From contig JAKOGH010000399.1 of assembly GCA_024811115.1 (NCBI GenBank), positions 1 through 64,000 on the forward strand: a stretch of 64,000 nucleotides of DNA. The letters run 5' to 3'. The stretch is from Terana coerulea (taxonomy: Eukaryota; Basidiomycota; Agaricomycetes; Polyporales; Phanerochaetaceae). The notes below the pieces were generated by a model, which was not told the origin of the DNA, did not search any database, and saw nothing but the letters and a program-made list of their open reading frames with translations. The translations under genes and the position numbers were made by a program. Below, one piece after another: positions 10,860 through 22,224 of the stretch; position 1 is the first letter of the stretch, and every line of letters starts with the position of its first letter.

Positions 10860-11397
10860 GATCAGGCGCTCAGGTGTCTCTAATGATGCCTCAGGATCGG
10901 CTATCAGGATCGGCTTACGCCCAGGTCTGACGTCCATCAGGTACTCAGGATCACGTTCCTCATGTACTCAGGATCACTCAGGTACGGCATGTCTCTGCGG
11001 ATATCCGCGGCCAGGATCACTAGTGATGGGCATGGGCTCATGTACTCAGGATTCGGAGACCATCCTGGTGTATGGGCTACCGCAAGCTCGCGGATACCGC
11101 ATTCCGCGAGCAACCGCAGCCTGAGTACACGCTATGAGGGGAGTGATGGGCATGGGCTACCGCATCCGCAGCCTGGCGCATGGTGCTATGCGGGTATCCG
11201 CGGGCAAGTACCTGGTCTCAGGATTCGTGTCGTGTCTGCGGATATCCGCAGACACGACCCCGACACGGTTCCCAGGGTCATGTAGTGATGGGCATGGGCA
11301 TGGTCTACCGAATCCGCAACCGCAGCCTGAGTACTCAGGATTCGGTAGACCATCCTGGCGATGGTGCAAGCCTGTTGTACGTAAGGATCAGGATAAA
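10860..11397. repeat. GC repeat field, second copy of the 310-bp composite
   Basis: No gene is seen. 10939-11250 is a direct, near-identical copy of 9409-9718, with single-base differences and one GGGGG/GGGG length difference near 11130. Further modules fill the remainder up to trnV. Confidence 0.85.
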
Positions 11398-11416
11398 AAA
11401 AATTTGTTTCTTATTT

Positions 11417-11488
11417 TGAGAAATAGAGGACTTGAACCTCTTCTATTGGAGTGTAAGGCCAATGTACCAACCTTTATACGAATTTCCC
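11417..11488 (-). tRNA. trnV(tac): tRNA-Val(TAC)
   Basis: Acceptor GGGAAAT/ATTTCTC, anticodon loop CTTACAC (anticodon TAC) on a TTGG/CCAA stem with one mismatch at the loop edge, and T arm AGAGG/CCTCT around TTCAAGT. Confidence 0.85.
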
Positions 11489-11511
11489 TTACTAACTTTA
11501 CTTTTTAATAA

Positions 11512-12055
11512 GGGGCCGGTCATCCACAGAGGTGTGCTCAGAATCGGGACCTCAGGGCCCTGGTGACAGTCGGGTCGGTGTCCCAGGATGCTGTCGTGTC
11601 TTGCGCTCCATCACTACCAGGATCAGGTACCTGCAGCATGTACATGATGAACGTGATCCTGACCCGCTACCGGTTCCTCAGGTACCTGGGCTTGCACCGG
11701 GTACCCGAGAGCTCCAGCCTGACTTACGTTCAGGTCTCTCAGGACCAGGATTCGTCCATCGCCAGGTACCTGAGTACATACGCGGATATCCGCAGTACCT
11801 GATGACCATCCTGGTTGTCTTGATGCGCAAGCGCAAGCTTGAACCGTGAACCGTGAACCGTGAACCGTGAACCGTGATATCACGACACGACACTCAGGTA
11901 CCTGGGACCACGACACTCAGGTACCTGGGAGGCTCATGTACTCAGGATTCGGAGACCATCCTGGGGCATGGTCTACCGAAAGCTCGCGGATACCGCATTC
12001 CGCGAGCAAGCATGGTCGTGTCACCTGGGACCCGGGATGTGACCGGACAATAGGG
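11512..12055. repeat. GC repeat field at the 3' side of rns
   Basis: No gene is seen. A copy of the five-fold AACCGTG module lies at about 11840-11880, followed by the GATATCACGACACG block and a cluster ending about 15 bases from the predicted 3' end of the small-subunit rRNA. Confidence 0.85.
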
Positions 12056-12067
12056 GGTTTAATTCTT

Positions 12068-13770
12068 TTTTTTATTATCCAGCTACACCTTCCAGCACAG
12101 CTACCTTGCTATGACTTTTGAGATGTTACTCAACCGAATTTACTAAAACCAAATAACTTAACATAGGTGTTTTTTTGATAATTGACTATAAAAATAGCTT
12201 AAAACTAAACCTATGTAAAATATTACTCTACTTCCATTTTCCATCGATATAAGCTCCGCCCCAGCGACAGACAGTTAGTTCATCACGGATTCATACTTCA
12301 CCGTTGCGTAATGATCAACGATTACTCGAAATTCCTGCTTCATGCCACCGAATTTCAGGTGACAATCAGGTACAATTTAGTATATTAACTTTATTTAATG
12401 ATTAGCTCCACCTTATTTCCCGATTTACTCAAAAAGTAAACTAACCAGGATTGAGCCTGTCGTGCGCCATGAACATGATGCACGCACCAGGTACCTGAGA
12501 ATAGTGAGAGGGTATTGCGTCACTTTGTTAAGTTTTTGTGGCACGTCTATAGCCCAGTTCATGAGGACCATAACGACTTGTCTTAGCCCCGAAATGAATC
12601 TATATCAGACTCACATATTTGTTAAGTATAAATTAACAAAAGGGATTTCGTCCGTTTGTGGAGTTAACCTAACTTCTGACGATACGGACTGACGACAGCC
12701 ATGCAACACCTGTAGTTAGCATTTTTATAAAAAACACTCCTTACAACTTTTAATTTCTTAAAAATCATAAGTTTTATACAAGAACTGGTAAGATTTTACG
12801 CGGATTATCGTATTAAACAACATGCTTCACTTCGTTTGCTCCGAGACCGACTAATTTTTTTGTTTTCAATTTTGGAATCGTACTCACAAGGCGGAATGGT
12901 CATCGCGTTAGCCTCGAAATCAATTTAAAAAAACTGATCACTACCATTCATCGTTTACAGTGAGGGGTTCATGGGTCTCTAATCCTATTTCCTATCCCCA
13001 CCTTCGTATATCAGCGTCAATCTTTAGTGGAAAAATGCCTTCGCTTTTAGTATTCTACTTAGTATATATGAATTGGAACTCTACTCTAAGTATTATATAT
13101 TTTAACCCCTTTTAGATTCTAGCTTCAGCCTATTTTTAATTCAACCACCAGGTACCTGAAGGACACCTGAGAAATGAGCTATGTAATTAAAAATCATATG
13201 AAGCTGCCTACACACCCTTACGCCTGTTTAGGATGACTAACGTTCGCGTTTCTGGCCTTACCGAGTCTTCTGGCACCAGATTTGGACAACACTAATAGTA
13301 AGGTAGTATCATTATTTTCCCTTACCTTATCTCCTTATAAAGAAAGATTCCAGTTAGCTAGTTCACTCTTGCGAGCATTGACTAATACTCTAGACTGCTG
13401 GTAGTTAAATACTACTAGGGAGATTTCATTCCCAATGTGGCTATCGGCTCTGTCAAGCATAGCTACAGATCGTCGGCTTGGTAGGCTTTTACCCTCCCAA
13501 CTACCTAATCTGAATAAATCAAATCCTAAAGCGGAAAATTTCCTTTATTTATATAAATAGCTTATCTACTCTCCTTAATCTCTCATGTACATGCCAAATT
13601 AAGAAATATCTCCGATTTACGGAGACTTTAGGGTATCTTATTTATTATTACTCACCTTTACACCTTTTTTTCTAATATTATTTCGAAAAAAAAAGATTTG
13701 CATGTCTTAAACTACTGAATAACGTTCAATCGGAACCAAAATTAAATTCTTACTAAAAATTTAAACATAA
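12068..13770 (-). rRNA. rns: Small-subunit (SSU) ribosomal RNA
   Basis: On the minus strand the conserved SSU landmarks occur in order. The 5' region is GATTGAACGTTATTCAG near 13735. Next come the 300-loop GGCTTGGTAGG complement near 13470, the ATTAGA(G)ACCC segment near 12970 and GGTGTTGCATGGCTGTCGTC near 12690. The 3' end is ACAAGGTAGCTGT...GGAAGGTGTAGCTGG near 12080. Both ends are estimated within ~20 bases from conserved positions. GC modules are inserted in the rRNA at about 12444-12505 and 13147-13176, probably in variable helices, so they may remain in the mature rRNA. No intron was seen. Confidence 0.93.
12444..12505. repeat. GC module within rns
   Basis: CGTGCGCCATGAACATGATG and CACGCACCAGGTACCTGAGA form a GC-rich hairpin-like block within the AT-rich rRNA gene, ending in the standard CAGGTACCTG palindrome. 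Confidence 0.7.
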
Positions 13771-14650
13771 AAAATGGATAACCATTTTATTTATGTCGTA
13801 TTATATATGCTAAATGCAATATTTACTCACTCTTTTAGAGATTAAATATTTTTATTTTTTTTTTCAATAATAATATTTTAAATTAAAAATTTATAATGAG
13901 CCCCACGCACATGCGTCTTTGACCTGGGAGGAGATCCTGATGACCGTCCTGGAATATTCAAGATTCGGACCAGGATCCTCAGTCAGCCACCGGGTAACAG
14001 TCCTCATGTACTCAGGATTCGGAGACCATCCTGGGGCATGGTCTACCGAAAGCTCGCGGATACCGCATTCCGCGAGCAAGCCTCATCACCCTGAACCTGA
14101 ATCCATGGCTTGCACCGAGCCAGGATCGGCTGCCAGGATGGAGCTCCGCATCCTCCCGATGCTCTAGCGAAGAACCGTGATATCAATGCACCAGGCCTGA
14201 AGATGGGCTCTCTTGCGCTTACGCATTGGACACGGTGATGGGCATGGTCTACCGAATCCGCAAAGCAAGACACGAAAGACGCACCCTGATCCCGAGAGCT
14301 CCATCAAGCATGATAGCATGATAGCATGATAGCGTGATAGCATGATAGCACGGTACCAGGGTGCGACCAGGACCAGGCTGCGGTTGCTCGCGGAATGCGG
14401 TATCCGCGAGCTTGCGGTAGCCCATCCTCCAGGTACCTGAGTACATGAGCCCATGCCCATCACTCCGTGATCCTGACACCTGAGAGCCGATCCTCAGGTA
14501 CCTGGGACACGGGGAGCGGGTTCCAGGATCCTGACCCTGAGAGAACGAGACACCTGATCCGAATTCTGATAGCCCTTGTACGCAGCTCCTATAATTTAAC
14601 TCATCGTTTACCGGAGTGACCCCGCTTGTGTCAGGTCCTCAGGGATGTCA
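13771..14650. repeat. GC repeat field upstream of rns
   Basis: About 130 bp of AT-rich sequence (13771-13904) may include the rns leader or promoter, though no motif could be assigned. From 13905 it is GC composites, including a short-period GATAGCAT tandem run at 14310-14350. No gene is seen. Confidence 0.8.
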
Positions 14651-14814
14651 GGCGGCCACGCCCCTCTGAGATCTAAACTTAAAAAAAAAAAAGAGGGGTA
14701 AGAAGATACCCTAAATTACCCTATTTTTCGAGTCCCAAATACTCTAAATATTTACTTTACTTAAATATACCTGAGATCTCGGGTGCAAAATTAAAATCTT
14801 AATAGTTTAAAGCC

Positions 14815-15060
14815 AGCTGCCAGGCTTACGTTCAGGTGCCAGGATTCGGGTCCCAGGGTGCTACCGTGAACCGTGATATCAATGCTTGCACCGGGTACCC
14901 GAGAGCTCTCTTGCGCTTGAACCGTGATATCACGAGGCATGCGGTACCGCGAGCCTCCCAGGATGGTCTACCGAATCCTGAGTACATGGTGCATTGATAT
15001 CACGGTTCAAGCTTGCGCTTGCGCATCAAGACCACGATGCGAATCCTGACTAATTGCTGT
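14815..15060. repeat. GC composite, CACCGGGTACCCG type
   Basis: A near-identical copy (14883-15030) of the composite also present inside dpo (6600-6735) and at 21789, 22318, 50458 and 63097. No gene is seen. Confidence 0.85.
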
Positions 15061-15085
15061 TAAAAATCCTGACAGCCTAAACTCT

Positions 15086-15253
15086 ATGGGAGATAAAAAT
15101 TGTTTTTTAGTATTAGAACCACCACTTAAAATAATTAAAGAATATTTAAAAATAATTTGTAAAACGAACCAGTCGGTATCTTCAAAAATAAAAATACTAT
15201 GGGGTAGGTTCTTAAAAAATTTGTTACGCTTAGTTATATCCTTTTCATCATAA
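15086..15253 (+). CDS. Hypothetical protein (55 aa)
   Basis: ATG 15086 to TAA 15253, AT-rich like the real genes, basic and hydrophobic, with the central segment LKIIKEYLKIICKTNQS. It begins right after a GC composite. It lacks the MPQL start of Atp8, and I do not recognise it. It could be a fragment of a larger decayed ORF. Confidence 0.35.
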   Translation: MGDKNCFLVLEPPLKIIKEYLKIICKTNQSVSSKIKILWGRFLKNLLRLVISFSS

Positions 15254-15257
15254 GTAC

Positions 15258-15746
15258 CTACTGTGTACTAAAAAAATTCCTGGTACTACAAATAAAAAAA
15301 TTAAATAAACCTAATTTTATTAAGTTTCAGGATCACGTACGTGATGGGCTTGGGCTACCGCATCCGCAGCATTCGGTAGACCATGCGCCAGGATGGTCTC
15401 CTTCACGGAGTGCTGGGCTGCCGCATCCTGAGTACATGAGGGATCTAGAAAATTTTTCTATAGTATCTGGGTGGACAATGAAATATGTACCTAATTTAGC
15501 AATACCTACGTAACTAAAATTTAATGTATGAGAAATAGAGTTACGAATCAAAAGAAAAAAAGCAATAAATTCCATATTAGTAACCGCGACTGAGCAATTT
15601 AACCTTGTAAAATCATACTTATTCCAAACAGTAGTTTTATGATTAATGGGTTTAAATCTAAGATCATCTTTAGCATGACTAAAGGTACAAATTAACAAGT
15701 TAGAAGATCTGTTTCCAGTACCTGATTGATTTGGATTGATTGACAT
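15258..15746 (-). CDS. Hypothetical protein spanning a GC module (about 162 aa with TGA=Trp)
   Basis: It starts at ATG 15746. About 103 residues are AT-rich coding sequence (motifs MEFIAFFLLIRNS and NFSYVGIAKLGTYF). The frame then passes without TAA/TAG through a GC composite at about 15320-15440 and continues into AT-rich sequence to a TAG at 15258. With the standard code it would stop at 15333. No family was recognised. The end-on arrangement with the 55-aa ORF on the other strand may mark a decayed insertion. Confidence 0.35.
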
Positions 15747-15829
15747 ATATTTTTAGTTTTTTTTGAAGATGAGGTAAAACAAATTTAATTAAATAACACC
15801 TCAGAAGTTATTTAACTTGAGGGACCTGT

Positions 15830-17335
15830 TAGAAGACCAAAGGCTCAGACCTGAAGGATGAAGACCAGCAGGCCCAGGTCCGGGATGGTCTACCTTCACG
15901 GAGTGCTGGGCTGCCGCATCCTGAGACCAGACGGCTCTCAGGCTCAGGATCAGGGTCAGGATCAGGGTCAGGTACCTGAGTACATGATCCTGACAGCCGT
16001 CAGGTCTCAGGTACCTGGTCCTGGCCCTGGCACAACTAACAGTTGAGAACACAGGACTCAGGTGCGTCATGTCTTGCGCTTTGCCATGATACATGAGAGC
16101 TCTCGTGTCGCGGTCGTGGTCTTGATGCGCAAGCGCAAGCTTGAACCGTGATATAACGAGAGCTCTCGGGTACCCGGCGCAAGCATTGATATCACGGTTC
16201 ACGGTTCACGGTACACGGTGCAAGCATTGTCTTGCGCTTTGCCATGATACATGAGGGCATCATGTGTCATGGAGCAAGCATGGATATCCCGGTTCACGGA
16301 TGATGGGCATCACTACTCTGCGGTAGCCCACTACTGGGGTATTCGCATCGTGATACACGGTAGCAGTGGTTGCGTGAGCCGATGCAAGCAAGCGCAACAC
16401 GGGAGGTACCAGGCAGAGGCAGACAAACACTAGGATAACTAGAGACGATGTTCATCCGAATTCTCCAGGGACAGGGTCCCAGGAAGCACCCGTCAGGATC
16501 AGGTGTCTTGCGCTTGATAGGCATGCGGTACCGCGAGCAAGCATGGTCGGGGTCGGGCGCTCACGTTCGTGAGCGCCCGACACCTGGGGACGTGATCCTG
16601 GGAGGGACCTGGATGCCTGTCCTGGTGCCCATACTGAGTGTAGTCAGATACCTGACTTCGCGATCCTGAGGCCTTAAGGTACGCCAGGTACCTGAAGGCC
16701 AGGAGCTGCGAGGCCCACATCGAGCCTATGGCCAATCATACACAGAAAAAGGGGGATTAAATAAATATAAAATCTTTTTTTTACCAGGGTCGGGATCGTG
16801 ATATCACGGACCCGGTACCAGGTCCGTGATATCACGATCCTGACCCTTGCGCTTGTCAGGATTCGGTAGACCATCCTGGTCCTTGATGCGCAAGCGCAAG
16901 CTTGAACCGTGAACCGTGAACCGTGAACCGTGAACCGTGATATCACGACACGACACTCAGGTACCTGGGACCACGACACGAGGCATGCGGTACCCGCGAG
17001 CCTCATGTACATGGATGGGCTACCGCAAGCATGGATTCGGTAGACCATCCCGGCGCTCCTCATGTACATGCCGCCTGGTGCATTGATATCACGAGAGCTC
17101 TCTTGCGCTTGCTTGCACCGGGTACCCGAGAGCCCCTTCATTGAACACGGTGCTGGGCTCATGTACTCAGGATTCGGAGACCATCCTGGGGCATGGTCTA
17201 CCGAAAGCTCGCGGATACCGCATTCCGCGAGCAGTGTATCACGGTCATCGTACCTGTCACCCATATTACTCAGGATCACGTACCCTGGATACCGCGATAT
17301 CGCGACTACCGAATCCTGAGCGCCTGGCAAACAGT
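15830..17335. repeat. GC repeat field downstream of nad4
   Basis: No gene is seen. Hairpins include 16553-16580 (13-bp arms) and an inverted pair of GTGATATCAC units around CCCGGTACC at about 16793-16843. A copy of the AACCGTG x5 composite lies at 16880-17100. A CAGGATCAGGGT tandem-like run lies at 15950-15975. Confidence 0.85.
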
Positions 17336-17339
17336 TAAT

Positions 17340-18803
17340 TTAGGGTAATTGGAATAATAGTGTTGATACCGATAAATGCAGTGAATCTAAAATTAAATTA
17401 GGAAAGATACCAAATACTACAGTAGGTATTAATAAAGCAATTAATACATTGAATTCTCTTCTTGTAACATCCTGCAATGGTTTCAAGTGAGGTGAATATA
17501 CACCATAAGATAATCTATTATATAAATAAATACTATAGATTGCACTGAATACTATACCTGTGGCCCCTAAAGCTGCAACAATAGGACTTCTTTCCCAAAT
17601 ACCAATTAAAGATAATTGTTCACCTAGGAAATTTAAAGATAACGGAATACCTGTATTAGCAAGAGTAAATATGAAGAATAAAATGGTAAATACTGGCATA
17701 TAGGTCACTAAACCTCTAATATAAGGAATACTTCTAGTGTGTAATCTATCGTAGATAACCCCACCAACACAAATGAATAAGGCTGGAGAGACCCAACCGT
17801 GTGCTAATGAAAGTAAAATAGCACCCTCAATACCTTGGATAGTATTAGAAAATAATCCTAAAATTACAACAGCCATGTGACATATACTACTATAAGCAAT
17901 TAAAGATTTAGTATCTTGTTGAACAATAGTAGCTAATGAAGCATATATTAAAGTAACAATAGCTATTGTTTGTACTAAAGGACTAAAATAGTTAGTGGCA
18001 TCAGGTAAAAAATTAATTAATATTCTTAATAACCCGTAAGTTGAGAATTTCAAGATTGTACCAGCTAATAAGATAGAAGCAGCTAAAGGTGCATCACTAT
18101 GAGCTCTATAAAGCCAACCAGTAAATGGCCAAAGGGGAGTTTTAACTGCAAAAGCTAAAAAAAATCCTAACCATAATATTTTTTGACTTTCTAAACTTAT
18201 TTCACTTAAAGAAATTAAGATGAAATCAGTAGAACCTATATTACTATATATTTGTAATACAGCTAAAAGCATAAATAAAGAACCTGCTAGAGTATATAAA
18301 AAGAATAATAAAGCTGATCTAACTCTATTTTCACCTGAACCATAAACCAGTATGATTATAAACAAAATAGGAAGTACACTTTCGAAGAAAATATAAAAAA
18401 GAAATAAATCTAAAACTACAAATACTGCAATTTGTAATGTTTCTAGTAATAAGAAAGATATAACAAAAAATTTTACATTTTTATTTATATTATCATAATT
18501 AGAAATTAAAGCAATAGGAGTAATAAAAGTTGTAAGTAAAACATAGTAAAGAGAAATACCATCAACTCCTATATTAAAATGACAAAAGGAGGCCTCACTC
18601 AATTTACTGAATTCATATACAAATTGATAATCACTAGTATTAGAATCAAATTGAATCCATAAAAAAATAGAAATGATTAAATTAATAAGAGATACTGAAA
18701 GAGCTATATTTTTTATTTTAGATTTATTTTCAATTGTATTTTCAGGTATTAAAAGCAATAAGCAAGAACCAATTAAAGGTAGTAGAAGTAATAATTGTAA
18801 CAT
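17340..18803 (-). CDS. nad4: NADH dehydrogenase subunit 4
   Basis: This is a core membrane subunit of complex I and one of its antiporter-like proton channels. It is an uninterrupted 487-aa ORF with many transmembrane segments. The family signatures are ESVLPILFIIILVYG, then VKTPLWPFTGWLYRAHSDA with its functional Lys, and LIAYSSICHMAVV with LSLAHGWVSPALF. Length is normal for fungal Nad4. It has no GC module inside and ends within a few bases of one, so the repeats crowd the gene without entering it. There is no intron. The start is the first ATG in AT-rich sequence. Confidence 0.98.
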   Translation of the reverse strand: MLQLLLLLPLIGSCLLLLIPENTIENKSKIKNIALSVSLINLIISIFLWIQFDSNTSDYQFVYEFSKLSEASFCHFNIGVDGISLYYVLLTTFITPIALISNYDNINKNVKFFVISFLLLETLQIAVFVVLDLFLFYIFFESVLPILFIIILVYGSGENRVRSALLFFLYTLAGSLFMLLAVLQIYSNIGSTDFILISLSEISLESQKILWLGFFLAFAVKTPLWPFTGWLYRAHSDAPLAASILLAGTILKFSTYGLLRILINFLPDATNYFSPLVQTIAIVTLIYASLATIVQQDTKSLIAYSSICHMAVVILGLFSNTIQGIEGAILLSLAHGWVSPALFICVGGVIYDRLHTRSIPYIRGLVTYMPVFTILFFIFTLANTGIPLSLNFLGEQLSLIGIWERSPIVAALGATGIVFSAIYSIYLYNRLSYGVYSPHLKPLQDVTRREFNVLIALLIPTVVFGIFPNLILDSLHLSVSTLLFQLP

Positions 18804-18844
18804 ATTTTTTTTGTTATATTTTTTTTATTAATTATAGTAGAAAA

Positions 18845-20145
18845 CAAGACGCCAGGGCCAGGATCAGGATCAGGGTGATGAGGCTTGCTCGCGGAATGCG
18901 GTATCCGCGAGCTTTCGGTAGACCATGCCCCAGGATGGTCTCCGAATCCTGAGTACATGAGCCCATCAAGCGCTCCTCCCAGGTACCTGAGTACTCAGGA
19001 TGCGGCTGCGGATTCGGTAGACCATGCCCATGCCCAGCACTCCGTGAAGGAGACCATCCTGGCTTGCTCGCGGTACCGCATGCCCATCCTGGGCATGCTC
19101 GCGGATACCGCATTCCGCGAGCAAGCCTGGTGCTCTTGCGCTTGAACCGTGAACCGTGATATCACGACACTCAGGTACCTGGGAGGCATGCGGTACCGCG
19201 AGCCTCATGTACATGGATGGGCTACCGCAAGCATGGATTCGGTAGTCGCGATATCGCGGTATCCCGTGCCTTGCGCTTGCGCATCAAAGACCAGGATACC
19301 GCGATTCAGGATCAGGTACCTGCAGCATGTACTCAGGTACCTGGCGACGGCCGCGACTACCGAATCCTGAGACACCGCTTCTGGCCCTGAGAGGCGACCA
19401 CTGCACCAAAACATCCTCGCTGAGATATGAAATTTTGAATTATACTATAATTAAATTTTGAATGTTTGAATTAAAAAGAGTAGCTAAAAACTAATAAATA
19501 GTAAATATAAAAAAAAATTATAAGTATAAACTTAGACCCTCAGGATCCCCCCGTGTTGCGCTTGTCAGGATTCGGTAGACCATCCTGGTCCTTGATGCGC
19601 AAGCGCAAGCTTGAACCGTGAACCGTGAACCGTGAACCGTGAACCGTGATATCACGACACGACACTCAGGTACCTGGGACCACGACACGAGAGCTCTCTT
19701 GATGCGCAAGCGCAAGCTTGAACCGTGAACCGTGAACCGTGAACCGTGAACCGTGATATCACGACACGACACTCAGGTACCTGGGACCACGACACGAGGC
19801 ATGCGGTACCCGCGAGCCTCATGTACATGGATGGGCTACCGCAAGCATGGATTCGGTAGACCATCCCGGCGCTCCTCATGTACATGCCGCCTGGTGCATT
19901 GATATCACGAGAGCTCTCGTGACCCCGGTAGGGAGACACGGTGCTGGGCTCATGTACTCAGGATTCGGAGACCATCCTGGGGCATGGTCTACCGAAAGCT
20001 CGCGGATACCGCATTCCGCGAGCCTCATGTACATGGTGCATCATCTGGCACCGACCCGACTGACTGACTCAGGATCACGATCCTGATTGAATTTCTGGAC
20101 CATCCAGCTACAAAGGAGCAAGGTCCCAGGTACCTGAATGCATTT
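18845..20145. repeat. GC repeat field between nad4 and trnM
   Basis: No gene is seen; an AT island lies at 19425-19535. 18872-19288 is one of three long (about 410 bp) near-identical composites. At 19592-19800 the AACCGTG composite occurs twice in a row, the first copy truncated at CACGACACGAG, as if one had inserted next to the other. Confidence 0.85.
18872..19288. repeat. Long composite repeat, copy 1 of 3
   Basis: Begins GATGAGGCTTGCTCGCGG and ends CCTTGCGCTTGCGCATCAA. It matches 30389-30802 and 61186-61586 in the same orientation, with a partial copy at 23728-23975. Differences are a few substitutions and block swaps. Confidence 0.88.
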
Positions 20146-20184
20146 TTTTTTATTTATTTTTATTTATTTATTATTTTTTACTCT

Positions 20185-20259
20185 AAGCCGAAAAAAGGAA
20201 TCGAACCTATGTCATACCATCATGAGTGGTACGTTTTAACCTTTTAAACTATTTCAGCT
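20185..20259 (-). tRNA. trnM(cat): tRNA-Met(CAT), copy 2
   Basis: Acceptor AGCTGAA/TTCGGCT, anticodon stem TACCA/TGGTA with loop CTCATGA (anticodon CAT), T loop TTCGATT on a stem with one mismatch. It sits between two GC fields. Confidence 0.82.
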
Positions 20260-20344
20260 ACCTAAAAATTTTTTGGTTTACTAACCTTCGGCCAGTTAAC
20301 TAAATCAGCCTTCACTTATTTAAAGTCACTTCCATAACTTTAGG

Positions 20345-20950
20345 ACTATAGGTACGCTAAACACTCAAGTACCTGTGAGCCAGGCCCACCAATAAGGTAC
20401 GTCGTCAGGATTCTCAGGATTCGGTAGACCATCCTGGTAGTCGTGATATCACGGTTCCCAGGATCACGTAGTGCGCCTCCCCCCGGATCACGTAGTGCGC
20501 CTGACACGTACGTGTCAGGCGCACTACGTGATCCTGGTAACCGGGATATCCCGAAACGACAGCGATTCAGGATCACGTAGTGCAGCGCCAGGATGGTCTA
20601 CCGAATCCTGAGTCTCTGCGGATATCCACGGCCAGGATCACTAGTGATGAGCATGGGCTCATGTACATGGATGGGCTACCGCAAGCTCGCGGATACCGCA
20701 TTCCGCGAGCAACCGCAGCCTGAGTACACGCTATGATGGCCGCGGTATCCTGGGAACCGGGTCGTTAACCGTAAACCGTGATCCGGGGTGTCCCTCAGGC
20801 GCCCCCCACGACCACGTACCAGGTACTGCGGTAGCCCTTGCTTGTCTCTGCGGATATCCGCGTCCAGGTACCTGAGAATCTTGAGTACACGAGGGACGTG
20901 ATCCTGGCGGCGATATCATGGGGGGGAGTACACGCGTACCTGATCCTGAG
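20345..20950. repeat. GC repeat field with a 50-bp perfect palindrome
   Basis: No gene is seen. 20486-20535 is a perfect palindrome centred on GTAC, a shorter version of the one at 26598-26653. It is flanked by a partial repeat of one arm (CACGTAGTGCGCCT at 20465-20480). Confidence 0.88.
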
Positions 20951-21084
20951 GTAAAAAAATTCAAAATATCGATAATTTAGATTAAAGTAAGAAGGTGGAA
21001 AAAAATATTTTTGTTTTTATTTTTCTTAAAAATTTTTACTACCCTTTTATTTGTATTTTGTATATGAATTTTAATTTTTCTTTC

Positions 21085-22140
21085 GAGCCGCGAGCAAGGG
21101 GACTCCAGATTCGTGTAAACGCAAACCAGGATGGTCGTCCCTCTCGTGTCCCAGGCGCAGGTCGCATCCTGTGACCTGCGCCTGAGACCTGAGTAACTCA
21201 GGATCAGGGTGCGACCCTCTCAGTATCTCAGGATACCGATGCTCCCGTGAACCGTGTCTTGCGCTTGATGGGCATGCGGTACCGCGAGCAAGCATGGTCG
21301 GGATATCCCGCTCCCGGTTCACGACACGAGCGAAAAACCGTGGCCATCATGTACTCAGATGTCTCGGGTCGGTATTCAGGCTGCGGTTGCTCGCGGAATG
21401 CGGTATCCGCGAGCTTGCGGTAGCCCATCCATGTACATGAGCCCATGCTCATCACTCCGTGAAGGTAGACCATCCTGGTACCGGTTCCCTTGATGCGCAA
21501 GCGCAAGCTTGAACCGTGAACCGTGAACCGTGAACCGTGAACCGTGATATCACGACACGACACTCAGGTACCTGGGACCACGACACGAGGCATGCGGTAC
21601 CCGCGAGCCTCATGTACATGGATGGGCTACCGCAAGCATGGATTCGGTAGACCATCCCGGCGCTGGGCTCATGTACTCAGGTATCTGGGGCATGGTCTAC
21701 CGAAAGCTCGCGGGTACCGCATTCCGCGAGCAAAGCATCGTACCTGATCCTGGCGCTGCAGGATTCGTCCAGGTACGGCATGTACGATGCTTGCACCGGG
21801 TACCCAAGAGCTCTCTTGCGCTTGATGGGCATGCGGTACCGCGAGCCTCCCAGGATGGTCTACCGAATCCTGAGTACATGGTGCATTGATATCACGGTTC
21901 AAGCTTGCGCTTGCGCATCAAGGGATATCCCGAGAGACGCGGGTATCCGCAGACCATCCTGATCCTGAATCACGACCCGGTTCACGGTTCTCACGTGTCA
22001 CGTGTCACTCCTCATAGCGCGTACTCAGGTACCTGGGCGCGGATATCCGCAGAGACATGCAAGGGCTACCGCAGTACCTGGGACGTGGTCGTGGGGGGAG
22101 CGCCTGCAACCTGAGAGAAACAGCAGAACAGAAAGGGGGG
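21085..22140. repeat. GC-rich palindromic repeat field
   Basis: No gene is seen. AACCGTG x5 composite at 21490-21665; CACCGGGTACCC composite at 21789-21925. Short hairpins such as CAGGCGCAGGTC/GACCTGCGCCTG lie near 21150-21185. Confidence 0.85.
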
Positions 22141-22224
22141 TAAAACTATATATTTTTCCCTTTAGCCCTTATTCCTACCGCTTTGCTAGAGAGCATCGTA
22201 TTTTTAGCTTTGCCTTATTTTAAA

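Noticed and set aside
15086..15253. Candidate atp8.
   Set aside because: The length is right but the conserved MPQL start and the hydrophobic first half of Atp8 are missing.
16900..16945. CRISPR-like array suggested by the regular AACCGTG units.
   Set aside because: The units are 7 bp and directly adjacent with no unique spacers; this is a short tandem repeat inside a composite, in a mitochondrion.
20270..20345. Possible extra tRNA or rRNA fragment beside trnM (CCTTCGGCC region).
   Set aside because: No cloverleaf or conserved rRNA segment could be formed.
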